A DNA stretch of 64,000 bases from Methylobacter sp. (GCA_030653175.1 JAURZV010000082.1:42571-106570); one strand, 5' to 3'; positions 49,553 to 60,547 are shown, numbered from the stretch's first letter. The notes: a model not told the origin generated them from the sequence alone. Made by a program: numbers and translations.

Positions 49553-50668
49553 ATGAAAATTCGTTCACTATTTGCTTTTTCGATTTTATTGTCCGCTATC
49601 GGCGGTATTGCTAATGCCACGACCTATACCTTGCCGGAAAACAGCAATGATAGCGTTATCACTCAATTTCATGACGATGTGCCTTTAACGCGCGCGGAAC
49701 AAAACGAGACCTTACCGGATGTGGCGAGGCGCTTTCTTCTGGGACAAACGGAAATCGTGCGGTTGAATCCCAACGTTGATCGTTGGCAAGTCAAAAAAGA
49801 CGAGATTGTTCGTTTATCCAATAGACGCATTTTACCGGATACGCCCCACGAAGGGATTACCCTGAATATCGCCGAATACCGGATGTATTATTACCCGCCC
49901 ACTCAAAAAGGGTCCGCGCCACAGGTAATGTCCTATGCTCACGGCATCGGTCGGCAAGACTGGAAAACGCCTCTGGGTAAAACCAGTATTGTACGGAAAG
50001 TCAAAGATCCGGCATGGCATCCGCCGGAATCGATTAGGCGCGAACATGCGGCAAATGGCGATCCACTGCCCGCTGTCGTTCTTCCGGGCCCCCATAATCC
50101 TTTGGGAGCCTACATGCTGCATTTGGCCGTTCCCGGAGGTTATCTGATACACGGCACCGATATTGACAAGATTTACGGTATAGGCATGCAGATAACGCAT
50201 GGTTGCGTGCGTATGTATCCTGAAGACATTGAGGCATTATACAATTCGGTTCCGGTAGGAACGCCGGTCTATATGGTCAAACAACCGATCAAGGTTGGAT
50301 GGCTGGACAATATCCTTTACATCGAAGCGCATCCCGATTTGGAGGGTGAGGAAACAACGTTGGATCAGAAATTAGATGCGGCGTTGAAGCTTATTCAAAA
50401 AGCCAATATCGCCAGAGATGGTGTGTATGCCAAAAGCCAGTCTGGAACTGGCTTGGCGATCGCCAGGGATGGTGTGTATGCCGCAAGCCAGTCGGAAACC
50501 GGCGCGGCGCAAAATATGCCTGAGATTGACCGAAAAGCATTAAATCAGGCGCTTACAGCGCTGGACGGAAATCCGGTGGCGATTTATCAAAGATTGCCGC
50601 AGAAAGAATTGCCGGTATCGTTACCGACAGGCCATGGTTCTAAGGGAGGGTACTATCATGGCGTTTAA
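49553..50668 (+). CDS. L,D-transpeptidase (ErfK/YbiS/YkuD family)
   Basis: YLIHGTDIDKIYGIGMQITHGCVRMYPEDIEALYNSVPVGTPVYMV. Confidence 0.94.
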   Translation: MKIRSLFAFSILLSAIGGIANATTYTLPENSNDSVITQFHDDVPLTRAEQNETLPDVARRFLLGQTEIVRLNPNVDRWQVKKDEIVRLSNRRILPDTPHEGITLNIAEYRMYYYPPTQKGSAPQVMSYAHGIGRQDWKTPLGKTSIVRKVKDPAWHPPESIRREHAANGDPLPAVVLPGPHNPLGAYMLHLAVPGGYLIHGTDIDKIYGIGMQITHGCVRMYPEDIEALYNSVPVGTPVYMVKQPIKVGWLDNILYIEAHPDLEGEETTLDQKLDAALKLIQKANIARDGVYAKSQSGTGLAIARDGVYAASQSETGAAQNMPEIDRKALNQALTALDGNPVAIYQRLPQKELPVSLPTGHGSKGGYYHGV

Positions 50669-51123
50669 AACAGCTGATATAAAGGCACACGTATAAATTA
50701 GAAAAGCGTTGTCCACGAAAAGCACGAAAGGCACGAAAAAACGCAGAGTCGTTATCTCCAGACTTACTGTGTAATGCCAAGTTATTCACATTGGTTACGC
50801 TCAGGGTCGGCACCTGACCGGATACTGGTATCAATGCCAGTGTTTCCCTGCCTTATTTTTTCGTGCCTTTCGTGGACAGTACCTAACATCAGTTAATAAT
50901 ATGCTCCTGAGCATCTTCATTGCCCAGATTATCCACCCAACTAATGGTGATTTTATCGCCGGGATTGCCGCCTTTCAGCGTAAAAGCAAAGTAGGGGTCT
51001 TTGGAAATATTGGCGCCTGTGTTGCCGGTAATAATAACGTTTTTGTTATGTTCTACCGTAGCTCTCTCCAGCAGGAGAGGGGATAAAGATGCCGAATTTT
51101 AATGTGCGATGAGTATAAAGCGT

Positions 51124-51744
51124 TTAACGACTGAATAAGGCCTGATAAGCCCGAGCCGACTGTTCCGGCTGATGGTCGAATACTCCGCCGATCACGGCCA
51201 ACAAATCGGCTCCGGCTGCAAGTAACTGCGCGCCATTGTCCGGCAGAATGCCGCCTATCGCAACAATAGGGATAGTCAGCGCAAGTTTTGCTTGTCGTAA
51301 TGTTTCGATCTGGGCGGGTGCTGCCAGCGGTTTTGACGAGGACGGGAAAAATCGCCCGAAAGCCGCATAAGTGGCGCCTTGAGCCTGGGCGGCTATGGCT
51401 TGTTCGACAAAGTTATAGCAGGAAACGCCGATAATGGCATCAGCGCCCAACTGCTTTCTTGCCTGAATAACAACGCCGTCTTCTTTGCCGAGGTGGACGC
51501 CGTCAGCACCTACAAGTGCCGCAAGTTCGATGTCGTCATTGATCAGCAAAGGGACGTTATGTCGATGGCAGACTTTAACCAGCTCACGGGCAAGAAATGG
51601 CGCGTCCAGCGGATTTTTGTCCCGATATTGCACAATGACTGCGCCGCCTTTAATGGCCGCTGCAACTTCGTTAATAATGGTGTCGCCGGATTTATTTTCG
51701 GTCTGGGTGATTGCGTACAGCCCGCTTGCAGGGAATTTAATCAC
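51124..51744 (-). CDS. thiE: Thiamine phosphate synthase
   Basis: IVQYRDKN, LLINDDIELAALVGADGVHLGKEDG, PIVAIGGI. Confidence 0.95.
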   Translation of the reverse strand: MIKFPASGLYAITQTENKSGDTIINEVAAAIKGGAVIVQYRDKNPLDAPFLARELVKVCHRHNVPLLINDDIELAALVGADGVHLGKEDGVVIQARKQLGADAIIGVSCYNFVEQAIAAQAQGATYAAFGRFFPSSSKPLAAPAQIETLRQAKLALTIPIVAIGGILPDNGAQLLAAGADLLAVIGGVFDHQPEQSARAYQALFSR

Positions 51745-52529
51745 TCTTCATCCATCCAGAAAAATCGATTGGGAGTGTATTGGCCTTTGCCCGGTCGGTA
51801 ACCGTCATTTAGTGAATTCCAGGTGTATTCCTGAGCTTCGATGACGGCTTGCAAAGGTTCCAGGCCGTGCGCTATTAATGCCGCAATACTGGAAGCCAGC
51901 GTACAGCCGGAGCCGTGATAGCTGAACGGCAATCTGTCCCAAGTGTAAGTTTCCCAGCTGCGCCGGTCATGGAACAGCTGATTACTGACCGAAGGCGTGG
52001 CTTCATGGCTGCCGGTAATCAGCACATAGTCGCAGCCTTTTTCCAGCAATGCCAAGCCGCAGTCGTTCAGGTCGGTCAGTCCCGCCAGTTTGCGTGCTTC
52101 TTCACTGTTCGGCGTTAACACGGTAGTGCAGGGCAGTAACAAGTCAACAATAGTTGCGATGAGCCGGTCGTTTGACAGCTCCGCGCCGCCGCCAGCCGCC
52201 AGTACCGGATCCAGGACCACAGGAATATGCGGATGCTGTTTTAATATCGCATGAATGGCGGCTGCGGTTTCATGATGGCCGATTAAACCGATTTTAAAAG
52301 CCTTGACCGGCAGATCGTCCAGTAAGGTGTTGGCCTGACTGGTAATGGCTTCAGGGTTTTGCGGGATGAGCTTTTTTACATTCCGGGTGTCCTGCTCGGT
52401 TAAGGCTGTGATGATGCTGGCGGCATGACAGCGATGGCTGACCAAGGCTTCAATGTCGGCCTGCACCCCTGCGCCTCCGCTGGGGTCATGACCGGAAAAT
52501 GAAAGCACAACGGGGCGATTTAACGTCAT
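51741..52529 (-). CDS. thiD: Hydroxymethylpyrimidine/phosphomethylpyrimidine kinase
   Basis: SFSGHDPSGGAGVQADIEAL, VVLDPVLAAGGGAEL, YHGSGCTLASSIAA. Confidence 0.95.
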   Translation of the reverse strand: MTLNRPVVLSFSGHDPSGGAGVQADIEALVSHRCHAASIITALTEQDTRNVKKLIPQNPEAITSQANTLLDDLPVKAFKIGLIGHHETAAAIHAILKQHPHIPVVLDPVLAAGGGAELSNDRLIATIVDLLLPCTTVLTPNSEEARKLAGLTDLNDCGLALLEKGCDYVLITGSHEATPSVSNQLFHDRRSWETYTWDRLPFSYHGSGCTLASSIAALIAHGLEPLQAVIEAQEYTWNSLNDGYRPGKGQYTPNRFFWMDEE

Positions 52530-53446
52530 TGTGGGTAATTGTATTGCTGCTGCGGATAACCCTGCTGCTGAGGATAACCTTGTTGCTGCTGCTGCGGATA
52601 ACCCTGCTGCTGAGGATAACCTTGTTGCTGCTGTTGCGGATAACCCTGCTGTTGCGGGTAACCTTGTTGCTGTTGGGGATAACCCTGCTGTTGCGGGTAA
52701 CCTTGTTGCTGTTGCGGATAACCCTGCTGTTGCGGGTAACCTTGTTGCTGTTGCGGGTAACCCTGTTGTTGAGATGAACCCTGCTGCGCGCCCGCATTTT
52801 TATTGGCGACAATAGTCAACTCCACCCGACGATTCTGCCCGCGATTCGCCTCATTCACATTAGGCGCTTTCGGCATTTTCTCGCCCATGCCCTGTTGGGT
52901 AAGACGGGAAAAGTTCACACCATGCTGAGTTAAATAACCCGCAACGCTGGCAGCGCGCCGCTCGGATAACATTTGATTATAACTATCGGAACCGACATCA
53001 TCGGTATGTCCGGTTACATTGATTGTCGAATCCGGATATTGATTTAATACTTTCGCTACCGAATCCAAAGCGCCTTGTGCTTGCGGTGTTAAAGTTGCCG
53101 AATCAAATGCAAAAGTAACGCTGCTCGGCATGGTTAGATTAAGAGTGTTTTCCGATGTTCTTTGCACTTCGATACCGGTACCTTGCAACGACTGCTGCAT
53201 TTCTTGTTGCTGGTGATCCATGTAAGCGCCCACAGCCGCGCCAACAACGCCACCGGCTAAAGCGCCCAATCCGGCATTCTTAAGATCGTTGCCGCCAAAC
53301 AGGGTTCCCGCGCCTGCGCCGACCGCTGCGCCCAGGCCGCCGCCCATAGCTGTCTTGCCGAGACTGGATTGCCCGGTGTAAGGGTCGGTGACACAAGCTG
53401 TCAAAAGAACCGAACTTATGCCTATCGTCAATAATTTCTTTTTCAT
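52526..53446 (-). CDS. OmpA-family lipoprotein with glycine-zipper region and C-terminal GYPQQ repeat tail
   Basis: LLTACVTDPYTGQ lipobox; GGGLGAAVGAGAGTLFGG; NVTGHTDDVGSDSYNQMLSERRAASVAGYL; tail GYPQQ(Q)n. Confidence 0.93.
   Translation of the reverse strand: MKKKLLTIGISSVLLTACVTDPYTGQSSLGKTAMGGGLGAAVGAGAGTLFGGNDLKNAGLGALAGGVVGAAVGAYMDHQQQEMQQSLQGTGIEVQRTSENTLNLTMPSSVTFAFDSATLTPQAQGALDSVAKVLNQYPDSTINVTGHTDDVGSDSYNQMLSERRAASVAGYLTQHGVNFSRLTQQGMGEKMPKAPNVNEANRGQNRRVELTIVANKNAGAQQGSSQQQGYPQQQQGYPQQQGYPQQQQGYPQQQGYPQQQQGYPQQQGYPQQQQQGYPQQQGYPQQQQQGYPQQQGYPQQQYNYPQ
52543..52785 (-). repeat. Degenerate tandem repeat encoding GYPQQ(Q)n units
   Basis: Repeated ggataaccctgctgttgcgggtaaccttgttgctgttg units on + strand. 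Confidence 0.9.
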
Positions 53447-53668
53447 AGCAATATCCTTAGATTGATTTGGATGAGACTTCTAATGAAGTCGGTTCAAATA
53501 CATTATATAACGAGCTTAATAAATTTAAGCTGAACAATACGTCAATTTTGACTACGCGATTATCGATCCCAGGCTTGGCGCGTGGGATCGATACAAATAA
53601 CGGCAAAGGTTTTCATCAAACCCGGTGTGTTATGCTTATTCATCAATACAATCAAGTGGCGAAAACCA

Positions 53669-55429
53669 GTGCAGTTAACAGAAACAGACAATCAAGCCTA
53701 TTTCGATAAAAACAAGGCCAGAGAAAAAACCTGTGCCGGTTGGCTAAAAGAGCAAAGCAAAGCGGTTCGCAAGCCCATTTTATTTGCCGCTATTGCGGGC
53801 ATTACCAACGGCTTGGGCGTGATTGTTCAATCGGCAGCACTGGCTTATATACTGCAAGCCCTTATTATCGACAAGCTGCCGTGGGCGTCTTTAATTACGC
53901 CATTCACGGTGTTGGCAGCCGATTTCATCCTGCGTAGCGTGTGCGTGTATTTGCATCAAACCTGGGGATTTGAGGCAGGAGCGCAAGTCAAAACGTCGGT
54001 AAGACAGCAGTTGTTGGCCAAGTTTTTAGCGCTGGGGCCTGCCGCCGTTAAGGAACGGCAAAGCGGCGAATTGGCGGCCGTTACGTTGGAACAGGTTGAT
54101 GCGCTGGAAAACTATTTTTCGCGTTATTTGCCTCAGCAAATGATAGTCGGCGTATTGCCGCTCATCATGATTATCGTAGTCATGCCGATCAATTGGGTGG
54201 TCGGATTGATATTTTTAGTGACCGGGCCGCTGGTGCCGATTTTTATGGCATTAGTCGGTATGGGCGCGGCCTCCGCAAATCGCAGTCAGTTTTTGGCAAT
54301 GGCAAGAATGAGCGGTTATTTTCTGGATCGTTTGCAAGGGCTGGCGACACTTAAGCTGTTCGGCCAGGCTGCCCAGGAGTTAGCCAACATCAACAAGATT
54401 GCCGACGGTTTTCGGGAAAAAACCATGGCGGTATTGCGCATTGCGTTTTTATCGTCGGCAATTCTGGAATTTTTCAGTGCGGTTGCGGTTGCCCTGGTGG
54501 CGGTCTATGTCGGGCTGGGCTTATTGGGACTGGTTCATTTCGGCCCGGCTGTACACATCAGTTTAAGTGAGGCGCTGTTCGTTCTGCTGCTGGCGCCCGA
54601 ATTCTTTATGCCGCTCAGGCAATTGGCGATTAGTTATCATGACCGGGCCGCAGCATTGGGCGCGACTGACGCTATCCTCACGATACTGGAGCAAGACGCC
54701 GAGGTGTTGGATGCAGACGTATCAATCGCGAATGATGCGCTTCGCACCTCGGCAGCATCCTACGCTGACTTTCAGGATAACAAGATCAGCTTCATCGAAT
54801 TTGACAATGTCAGCAAATCGTATGGTAAGCGGCAGGTCTTAACAGGCATCAATCTGCACATTGCAGCCGGTGAAAAAGTTGCCTTGGTCGGTGAATCGGG
54901 AGCCGGAAAAACGACGCTTTTAAATCTGTTATTAGGTTTTGAGGCGGCAACCGAAGGCCGGGTATTGCTTAACGGTCAAGCGGTTAATCGAGAATATGCT
55001 GCGAAAGCTATTGCATGGGTGGGACAAAACGCCTACATCTTCCATGGCAGCATCAAAGACAATATCGCGCTGGCCTATCCCGATGCGCCTGAACAAAACA
55101 TTATTGATGCGGCACAGGCGGCCGGTGTAACTGAATTCAGCGCACACTTGCCGGACAGTTTGCTCACCCCGATTGGCGAGCGGGGCTATGGTTTGTCAGG
55201 TGGGCAGGTGCAAAGAATCGCGCTGGCCAGGGCATTTTTAAAAAATGCCGACATTATCCTGCTGGATGAGCCTACGGCCAATCTTGATGCAGTCAACAAA
55301 ACGCTGCTACTGGATGTGATCGATCGATTGTTTATAGATAAAACCCTGATTATCGCCAGCCATGACCCGGAAGTGATTCATCGAATGGACAGACGGATAG
55401 AATTGCAGCAAGGGCGGCTGGTATCATGA
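53669..55429 (+). CDS. cydD: Thiol reductant ABC exporter subunit CydD (GTG start proposed; ORF open from 53582)
   Basis: ABC-type TMD; VALVGESGAGKTTLLNLLLGF, YGLSGGQVQRIALARAFLKNADIILLDEPTANLD; adjacent CydC. Confidence 0.93.
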   Translation: MQLTETDNQAYFDKNKAREKTCAGWLKEQSKAVRKPILFAAIAGITNGLGVIVQSAALAYILQALIIDKLPWASLITPFTVLAADFILRSVCVYLHQTWGFEAGAQVKTSVRQQLLAKFLALGPAAVKERQSGELAAVTLEQVDALENYFSRYLPQQMIVGVLPLIMIIVVMPINWVVGLIFLVTGPLVPIFMALVGMGAASANRSQFLAMARMSGYFLDRLQGLATLKLFGQAAQELANINKIADGFREKTMAVLRIAFLSSAILEFFSAVAVALVAVYVGLGLLGLVHFGPAVHISLSEALFVLLLAPEFFMPLRQLAISYHDRAAALGATDAILTILEQDAEVLDADVSIANDALRTSAASYADFQDNKISFIEFDNVSKSYGKRQVLTGINLHIAAGEKVALVGESGAGKTTLLNLLLGFEAATEGRVLLNGQAVNREYAAKAIAWVGQNAYIFHGSIKDNIALAYPDAPEQNIIDAAQAAGVTEFSAHLPDSLLTPIGERGYGLSGGQVQRIALARAFLKNADIILLDEPTANLDAVNKTLLLDVIDRLFIDKTLIIASHDPEVIHRMDRRIELQQGRLVS

Positions 55430-57105
55430 AAGACTTATGGTTTTTCCTGAAATTATTCAAACCGTATAGCGCCTGGTTAGCGGCTGGGGTTTTCTTGTCA
55501 TTGCTGACCGCATTTGCCTCTGTCGCCTTGTTAACACTGTCGGGCTGGTTTATCAGCGCTTCGGCTATAGCCGGATTGGTCGCTATTGACGGCAATACGC
55601 TGGTCTTCAATTTTATGCTGCCTGCCGCGCAAATACGCGCTTTGGCGATTATCCGCACCGTGGGACGCTACGGCGAGCGGATAGTGACGCATGAAGCGAC
55701 TTTCCGGATATTGGCGGGAATACGCAGCTGGTTTTTTCAACAGCTTGTTCCGTTGGTTCCGGGGCGATTGTCGGCTATGCACAGCGGCGATTTATTATCA
55801 CGCATGACCGCGGATATTGATGCTTTGGACGCGCTGTATTTGCGACTGCTGGCTCCTGCCGCAGTGGCGGCGATTGGCGTAACCGCAGTTATCGTCTTTT
55901 TGGCATTTTATGCGCCGGTAATCAGCCTGACTACCGGTCTTATGTTGATGATTGCCTCGGTGTGGGTGCCGTGGGTTTTTAATCGTTTGGGACGTGCCGG
56001 AGCGGAAGAAATCGTCGTATTGGCCGCAAATTTCAGGATTCGGCAAATCGATATGATGCAGGGCTTGGCGGATTTAATCGCCAACCAAGCCTATCGGCGA
56101 TTTAGCGATTTTCTTGGGCAGTTTTCCGATTTGATGATCAACACCCAGCGTCGGAACAACCGCTTGTCGGCGATTTCTTCGGCATTCACCTTGTTGCTGT
56201 CGCAGATAACATTATTGATGGCATTGGTGCTTGCAGCGATTGCATTTAAAGACGGCCTGTTGTCAGGAGTGGATTCGGCCTTGGTTGTTTTTTGTGTGAT
56301 TGCGGCGTTTGAGTTGGTGACGCCCTTGCCGCAAGCCATGCAAATGCTGGCGAAAACCCAAAAAGCCGCCCGGCGTATCAGGCAGGTTACAGAAATGTCG
56401 CCGACAATTCCCAAGCCGAATCAGCCATTAGCATTACCGGGCCGTTATGATTTGCAGTTAAACGAGGTGAGCTTTCGCTATTCGGATCAGCAGGACAGGG
56501 TGCTGAAAAATATCAGCCTGACTATTCCGCAGGGCGGCAAAGTCGCCATAGTCGGCTCTAGCGGTTCGGGTAAGACTACCTTATTGCAACTGTTAATGCG
56601 TTATTACGATCCTGAACAGGGCAGTGTATTATTGGCCGGACAAAATATCAGGCAATTCGATGCCGATGAATTAATGAGCTGTTTTGGCGTATTGTCCCAG
56701 CGCAGCCAACTGTTTGCCGCCACGATTAAAGAAAACCTGTTAATTGCCAAACCGGACGCTACAGCAATAGAGCTGAATGTTGCCGTTAAAGCCGCAGGAT
56801 TGGAAAACTTTATCGGTTATTTGCCGGAAGGTCTTGAAACCTGGGTAGGTGAAAGCGGTGTGAAAGTGTCGGGAGGGGAAGCGCGGCGTATTGCCTTGGC
56901 GCGGCTGTATCTTAAAAATGCACCTGTATTGATTCTGGATGAGCCGACCGAAGGCTTGGACAGTGATACGGAACGGGATGTATTCAAAGCGCTGGCGGAT
57001 TTTGCCAAGGATAAAACGGTGGTAATGGTCACTCACCGCGAGGCCGGATTGGTTTTGGTCGATGTTGTCTATGGCATGGAGCGGGGAGCTTTGTGCGAAT
57101 TGTAA
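55426..57105 (+). CDS. cydC: Thiol reductant ABC exporter subunit CydC
   Basis: VAIVGSSGSGKTTLLQLLMRYYDPEQGSVLLAGQNI, KVSGGEARRIALARLYLKNAPVLILDEPTEGLD. Confidence 0.93.
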   Translation: MKDLWFFLKLFKPYSAWLAAGVFLSLLTAFASVALLTLSGWFISASAIAGLVAIDGNTLVFNFMLPAAQIRALAIIRTVGRYGERIVTHEATFRILAGIRSWFFQQLVPLVPGRLSAMHSGDLLSRMTADIDALDALYLRLLAPAAVAAIGVTAVIVFLAFYAPVISLTTGLMLMIASVWVPWVFNRLGRAGAEEIVVLAANFRIRQIDMMQGLADLIANQAYRRFSDFLGQFSDLMINTQRRNNRLSAISSAFTLLLSQITLLMALVLAAIAFKDGLLSGVDSALVVFCVIAAFELVTPLPQAMQMLAKTQKAARRIRQVTEMSPTIPKPNQPLALPGRYDLQLNEVSFRYSDQQDRVLKNISLTIPQGGKVAIVGSSGSGKTTLLQLLMRYYDPEQGSVLLAGQNIRQFDADELMSCFGVLSQRSQLFAATIKENLLIAKPDATAIELNVAVKAAGLENFIGYLPEGLETWVGESGVKVSGGEARRIALARLYLKNAPVLILDEPTEGLDSDTERDVFKALADFAKDKTVVMVTHREAGLVLVDVVYGMERGALCEL

Positions 57106-57243
57106 CTTTATTCAATAGTAGGCGAGGTTTGATAAACCTAAAAAATCGGTTAACCACAGTGTTGTGAATTGAAATACCTGAATGACTTGCATTGAGCCAT
57201 GGTATTGCCGGCCAAAGTTATTCACCTAAATAGTGCGGATATT

Positions 57244-57271
57244 GTAGGGGCGACCGGCCGGTCGCCCCTAC
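57244..57271. repeat. REP-like palindrome gtaggggcgaccggccggtcgcccctac
   Basis: Near-identical to 23917-23944 gtaggggctaccggccggtagcccctac. Confidence 0.85.
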
Positions 57272-57660
57272 GGTAGCTCGGGAATATCAAATCCAACAGA
57301 TTTTTTTAGGTTATTTGTCTGGACAATGGGGTCCACTTTAATGGGCAAAAGCGGCATTTTAAAGTCGAGGTACACCATATCGCCCCCCCAATAGCCACAC
57401 CTTTGACGAGTTAAAAGTAAAACTTTTACACCTGTCATGTCATCTATAAATGTAATGATAGACTCTTTTGTGGATTGCAGACGGCGACTTGGCTGCACTT
57501 CAGAAAACGAGCAATTGAACAAAATTCCAGCCCTGCAAGATAAAGCTGAAGTGCTTGGCGCTTGATCGCCGGGTTGATTTCCCGAAGGCGGTGGGTATAT
57601 GGCCGCAAAATTTGCAATAGAAGTCAATAAAGTATAAGTTTCATGCAGGTATTTAAAAAG

Positions 57661-57905
57661 ATTTTCCTGATTAGCAAGATGCTTCAGCCAAACACGTAGA
57701 TATGCTGACGAAGGAAGCGCATCGTTCTCGATGGATAGGCTTGATATGGCTGCGCTTCACTGCGTTCACCACATCTACGAGCTGATGTGGGGGCGACTTT
57801 AGTCGCCACAGGGCGGCTAAAGTCGCCCCCACAACACAGCCACAATCCATGCCAGAGCGACGGCTTTTTAGTGCCGGCTGAAGCATCTTGCTAATTAGGA
57901 AGATT
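57661..57905. mobile_element. MITE-like element with about 30-bp terminal inverted repeats
   Basis: gattttcctgattagcaagatgcttcagcc vs reverse complement of ggctgaagcatcttgctaattaggaagatt; nested hairpin tgtgggggcgactttagtcgcc/ggcggctaaagtcgcccccaca. Confidence 0.65.
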
Positions 57906-57946
57906 TTTGCACTGACTTAGCATGATGTTAAAAACGATAAACTGAA

Positions 57947-60547
57947 ATGGTGGTAGCCACTATGAATGGTAAGTTTTTTAGCTCAAACACAGATCAGCAA
58001 CCTTGGTTGATAATCCGCCAGTTTCTTCTAATCTGGATGCTGTTGACGCTGGCCTTGGCCGCCGCCTTCTGGAGCGTTTATAAAACCCAGGAAAAATCAA
58101 CGCTGGCCTTCATAGGCGATGAAGAACGGCAGGCTATAAAACTGGGCAGTCAATTCGTCGCCGAAGAGTTGCGTATGGTGCACGACGATCTGTTTTATCT
58201 AAGAGATCAGCCGGTGCTGCATGACTGGCTCGAAAAAGAATCCCCTCATAATTTGGACCGTTTGAATGCCGATTTGCTTGCCTTCGTTAAATACCGGGAA
58301 CTCTATGATCGTATCCTGTTTCTGGATGAGAATGGACGGGAAAGAGTACGCATTGATCGGAACCGGGGGCAATCGGTAATTATGTCGGCGAGAGAATTGG
58401 AGGACAAGTCCAATCTCTATTTTGTGGAGCAAACGTTGACCCTGAATAAGGACTTTATCTATATTTCTCCATTCGATCTTGCCATTGAACACAATAAGAT
58501 TGAGCAGCCGATCAAACCCGTGATCCGATTCGGTACACCGGTATACGATCAACACGGACAAAAACGCGGCATTATTCTGCTTGGCTATCGGGGGCAGCGA
58601 CTGATTGACCGGCTTCGGGCGATTTCACGGCAAAGTATCGGCAGCCTATGGCTGCTGAACGCCAAAGGCTATTGGTTGATCGGCGCTCGCCCTGAAGACG
58701 AATGGAGCTTCATGTATCCGGGCCGCAAGAATAGACTCTTCGCCGACGACTATGGCGAGGCTTGGTCTTCAATTATCGAGCACCCCGAACGATTGCAGTT
58801 TATGATCAACGGCGATTTATTTACTTACGGCGAAATCTTGCCGAAAGCGCTGTTCGGCGATATCCGCGAAGGCGTTGTTAGCGGCGACGAACGCTGGCTA
58901 TTAGTCGCCCGTGTACCGGCTGAAAAATTCTTTGCGAAAAATGTGATGCAAACCAGGTTGCTTGCGTTCCTGGCATTATCCCTGTTATTAGGCATAGCCA
59001 GCTGGTTCATTGCCCACTACCGCGTACGACGGCGACAGACAGAAGAGGAAGTGAGTGCCAGCGAAGCCCGCTTTCGAGGCTTGCTTGAGTCAGCGCCCGA
59101 CGCCATTGTCATCGTCGATGGAGCCGGGAACATTGTATTGGTCAATGCGCAGACCGAAAAATGGTTCGGCTATAGCCGCGACGAACTGCTCGGGCAGCCG
59201 GTCGAATTGTTGATACCCGAGCGCTTTCGCATGCACCACCAGAGCTATCGGCAAGCTTATACGGACAACCCGGTAGTGCGTCCGATGGGAGTAGGCCTCG
59301 AATTATATGCCCGATGCAAGGACGGCAGTGATTTCCCGGTAGAGATCAACCTGAGCCCATTGAAGATAGAGCGGGAACTGTTCATTATCAGTATTATTCG
59401 TAATATTACGGCCCGCAAGCAATCCGAACAGGCAAAGCGGGAGGCGCAAACCAAATATCAAGAGCTTGTCAATAATCTACGGGTTGGCGTTTATCGTCAC
59501 GCGTTGGCGAGCGGATGCTTCCTGGAAGTCAATCCGGCCATAATCGCGATGTTCGAAGCAGAGTCAGCCGAGCAACTACAGGCATATCCTGTAAATGACT
59601 TATGCCGGGATCCGGGTTGCTGGCGAGTGTTTATGGACAAAATCAGCCGGCAGGGATTTGCCGATAACGAAGAGATGCCGCTGGTTACTCTAAAGGGGCG
59701 CGAATTTACTGCATCCGTTACCGCCGCTATGAAAAAAGACAGCGCCGGCAATACTTATTACGATGGCATCATCGAGGATATCAGTGAGCGTAAAGAAACC
59801 GAACGTCGCATCCAGCAACTGAATACCGCGTTGCGTGACCGGGCCATGGCTCTCGAATCGGTTAACCACGAACTCGAAGCATTCAGTTACTCTGTTTCCC
59901 ATGACTTGCGCGCGCCTTTACGAGCCGTGGACGGTTTCAGCCGTATCCTGCTCGACGAATATGCCGAGCAGCTCGATGACAAGGGCCGGGATCGCTTGAA
60001 ACGGGTGCGTGCCGCCGCGCAGCGTATGGCGATGCTGATCGACGACCTGCTCAAACTGTCACGGATCACCCGGTCCGAACTGAAACGCGAAGACATCGAT
60101 TTGGGCGCGCTTGCAGGCGAGGCGATTGAGGAGCTACGCAGGCAGGAGCCGGAGCGCGTCATACAGTGCACGATTCAACCGGACTTGATTGCCTGGGGCG
60201 ATGTCCGGTTATTGCGCATCGTGCTGGATAACCTGTTGGGCAATGCCTGGAAGTTTACCGGCAAGCGGCCCGATGCGCAGATTGAATTCGGCATGCACCG
60301 GCAGGACGACGGTGAACCGGTCTATTTCGTGCGCGACAATGGCGCAGGCTTCGATATGGCTTATGCCGAAAAATTGTTCGGCGCTTTCCAGCGCCTGCAC
60401 GAGACCAGCGAATTTCCCGGCACAGGCATCGGACTGGCGACCGCGCAACGGATTATTCACAAACACGGCGGACGCATTTGGGCCGAAGGTGAGGTCGGAC
60501 AGGGAGCGACCTTTTATTTTACGCTGGAGGCTAGGGAAAATTTATGA
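57947..60547 (+). CDS. Membrane sensor histidine kinase, Cache-like sensor plus PAS domains
   Basis: N-terminal TM; periplasmic Cache-like segment; [24 protein letters not shown]; His[19 protein letters not shown]; HATPase [17 protein letters not shown]. Confidence 0.93.
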   Translation: MVVATMNGKFFSSNTDQQPWLIIRQFLLIWMLLTLALAAAFWSVYKTQEKSTLAFIGDEERQAIKLGSQFVAEELRMVHDDLFYLRDQPVLHDWLEKESPHNLDRLNADLLAFVKYRELYDRILFLDENGRERVRIDRNRGQSVIMSARELEDKSNLYFVEQTLTLNKDFIYISPFDLAIEHNKIEQPIKPVIRFGTPVYDQHGQKRGIILLGYRGQRLIDRLRAISRQSIGSLWLLNAKGYWLIGARPEDEWSFMYPGRKNRLFADDYGEAWSSIIEHPERLQFMINGDLFTYGEILPKALFGDIREGVVSGDERWLLVARVPAEKFFAKNVMQTRLLAFLALSLLLGIASWFIAHYRVRRRQTEEEVSASEARFRGLLESAPDAIVIVDGAGNIVLVNAQTEKWFGYSRDELLGQPVELLIPERFRMHHQSYRQAYTDNPVVRPMGVGLELYARCKDGSDFPVEINLSPLKIERELFIISIIRNITARKQSEQAKREAQTKYQELVNNLRVGVYRHALASGCFLEVNPAIIAMFEAESAEQLQAYPVNDLCRDPGCWRVFMDKISRQGFADNEEMPLVTLKGREFTASVTAAMKKDSAGNTYYDGIIEDISERKETERRIQQLNTALRDRAMALESVNHELEAFSYSVSHDLRAPLRAVDGFSRILLDEYAEQLDDKGRDRLKRVRAAAQRMAMLIDDLLKLSRITRSELKREDIDLGALAGEAIEELRRQEPERVIQCTIQPDLIAWGDVRLLRIVLDNLLGNAWKFTGKRPDAQIEFGMHRQDDGEPVYFVRDNGAGFDMAYAEKLFGAFQRLHETSEFPGTGIGLATAQRIIHKHGGRIWAEGEVGQGATFYFTLEARENL

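Noticed and set aside
51124-52529. Search for a TPP riboswitch upstream of thiD-thiE
   Set aside because: The upstream region is coding (OmpA gene end overlaps the thiD start); no THI-box seen.
52543-52785. Regularly spaced repeats considered as a CRISPR array
   Set aside because: They are in-frame codons for GYPQQ units of an OmpA-family protein; units short, no unique spacers, no cas genes.
57268-57627. 119-aa minus-strand ORF downstream of cydC
   Set aside because: No recognisable domain, overlaps a REP palindrome; may be a remnant but not supportable.
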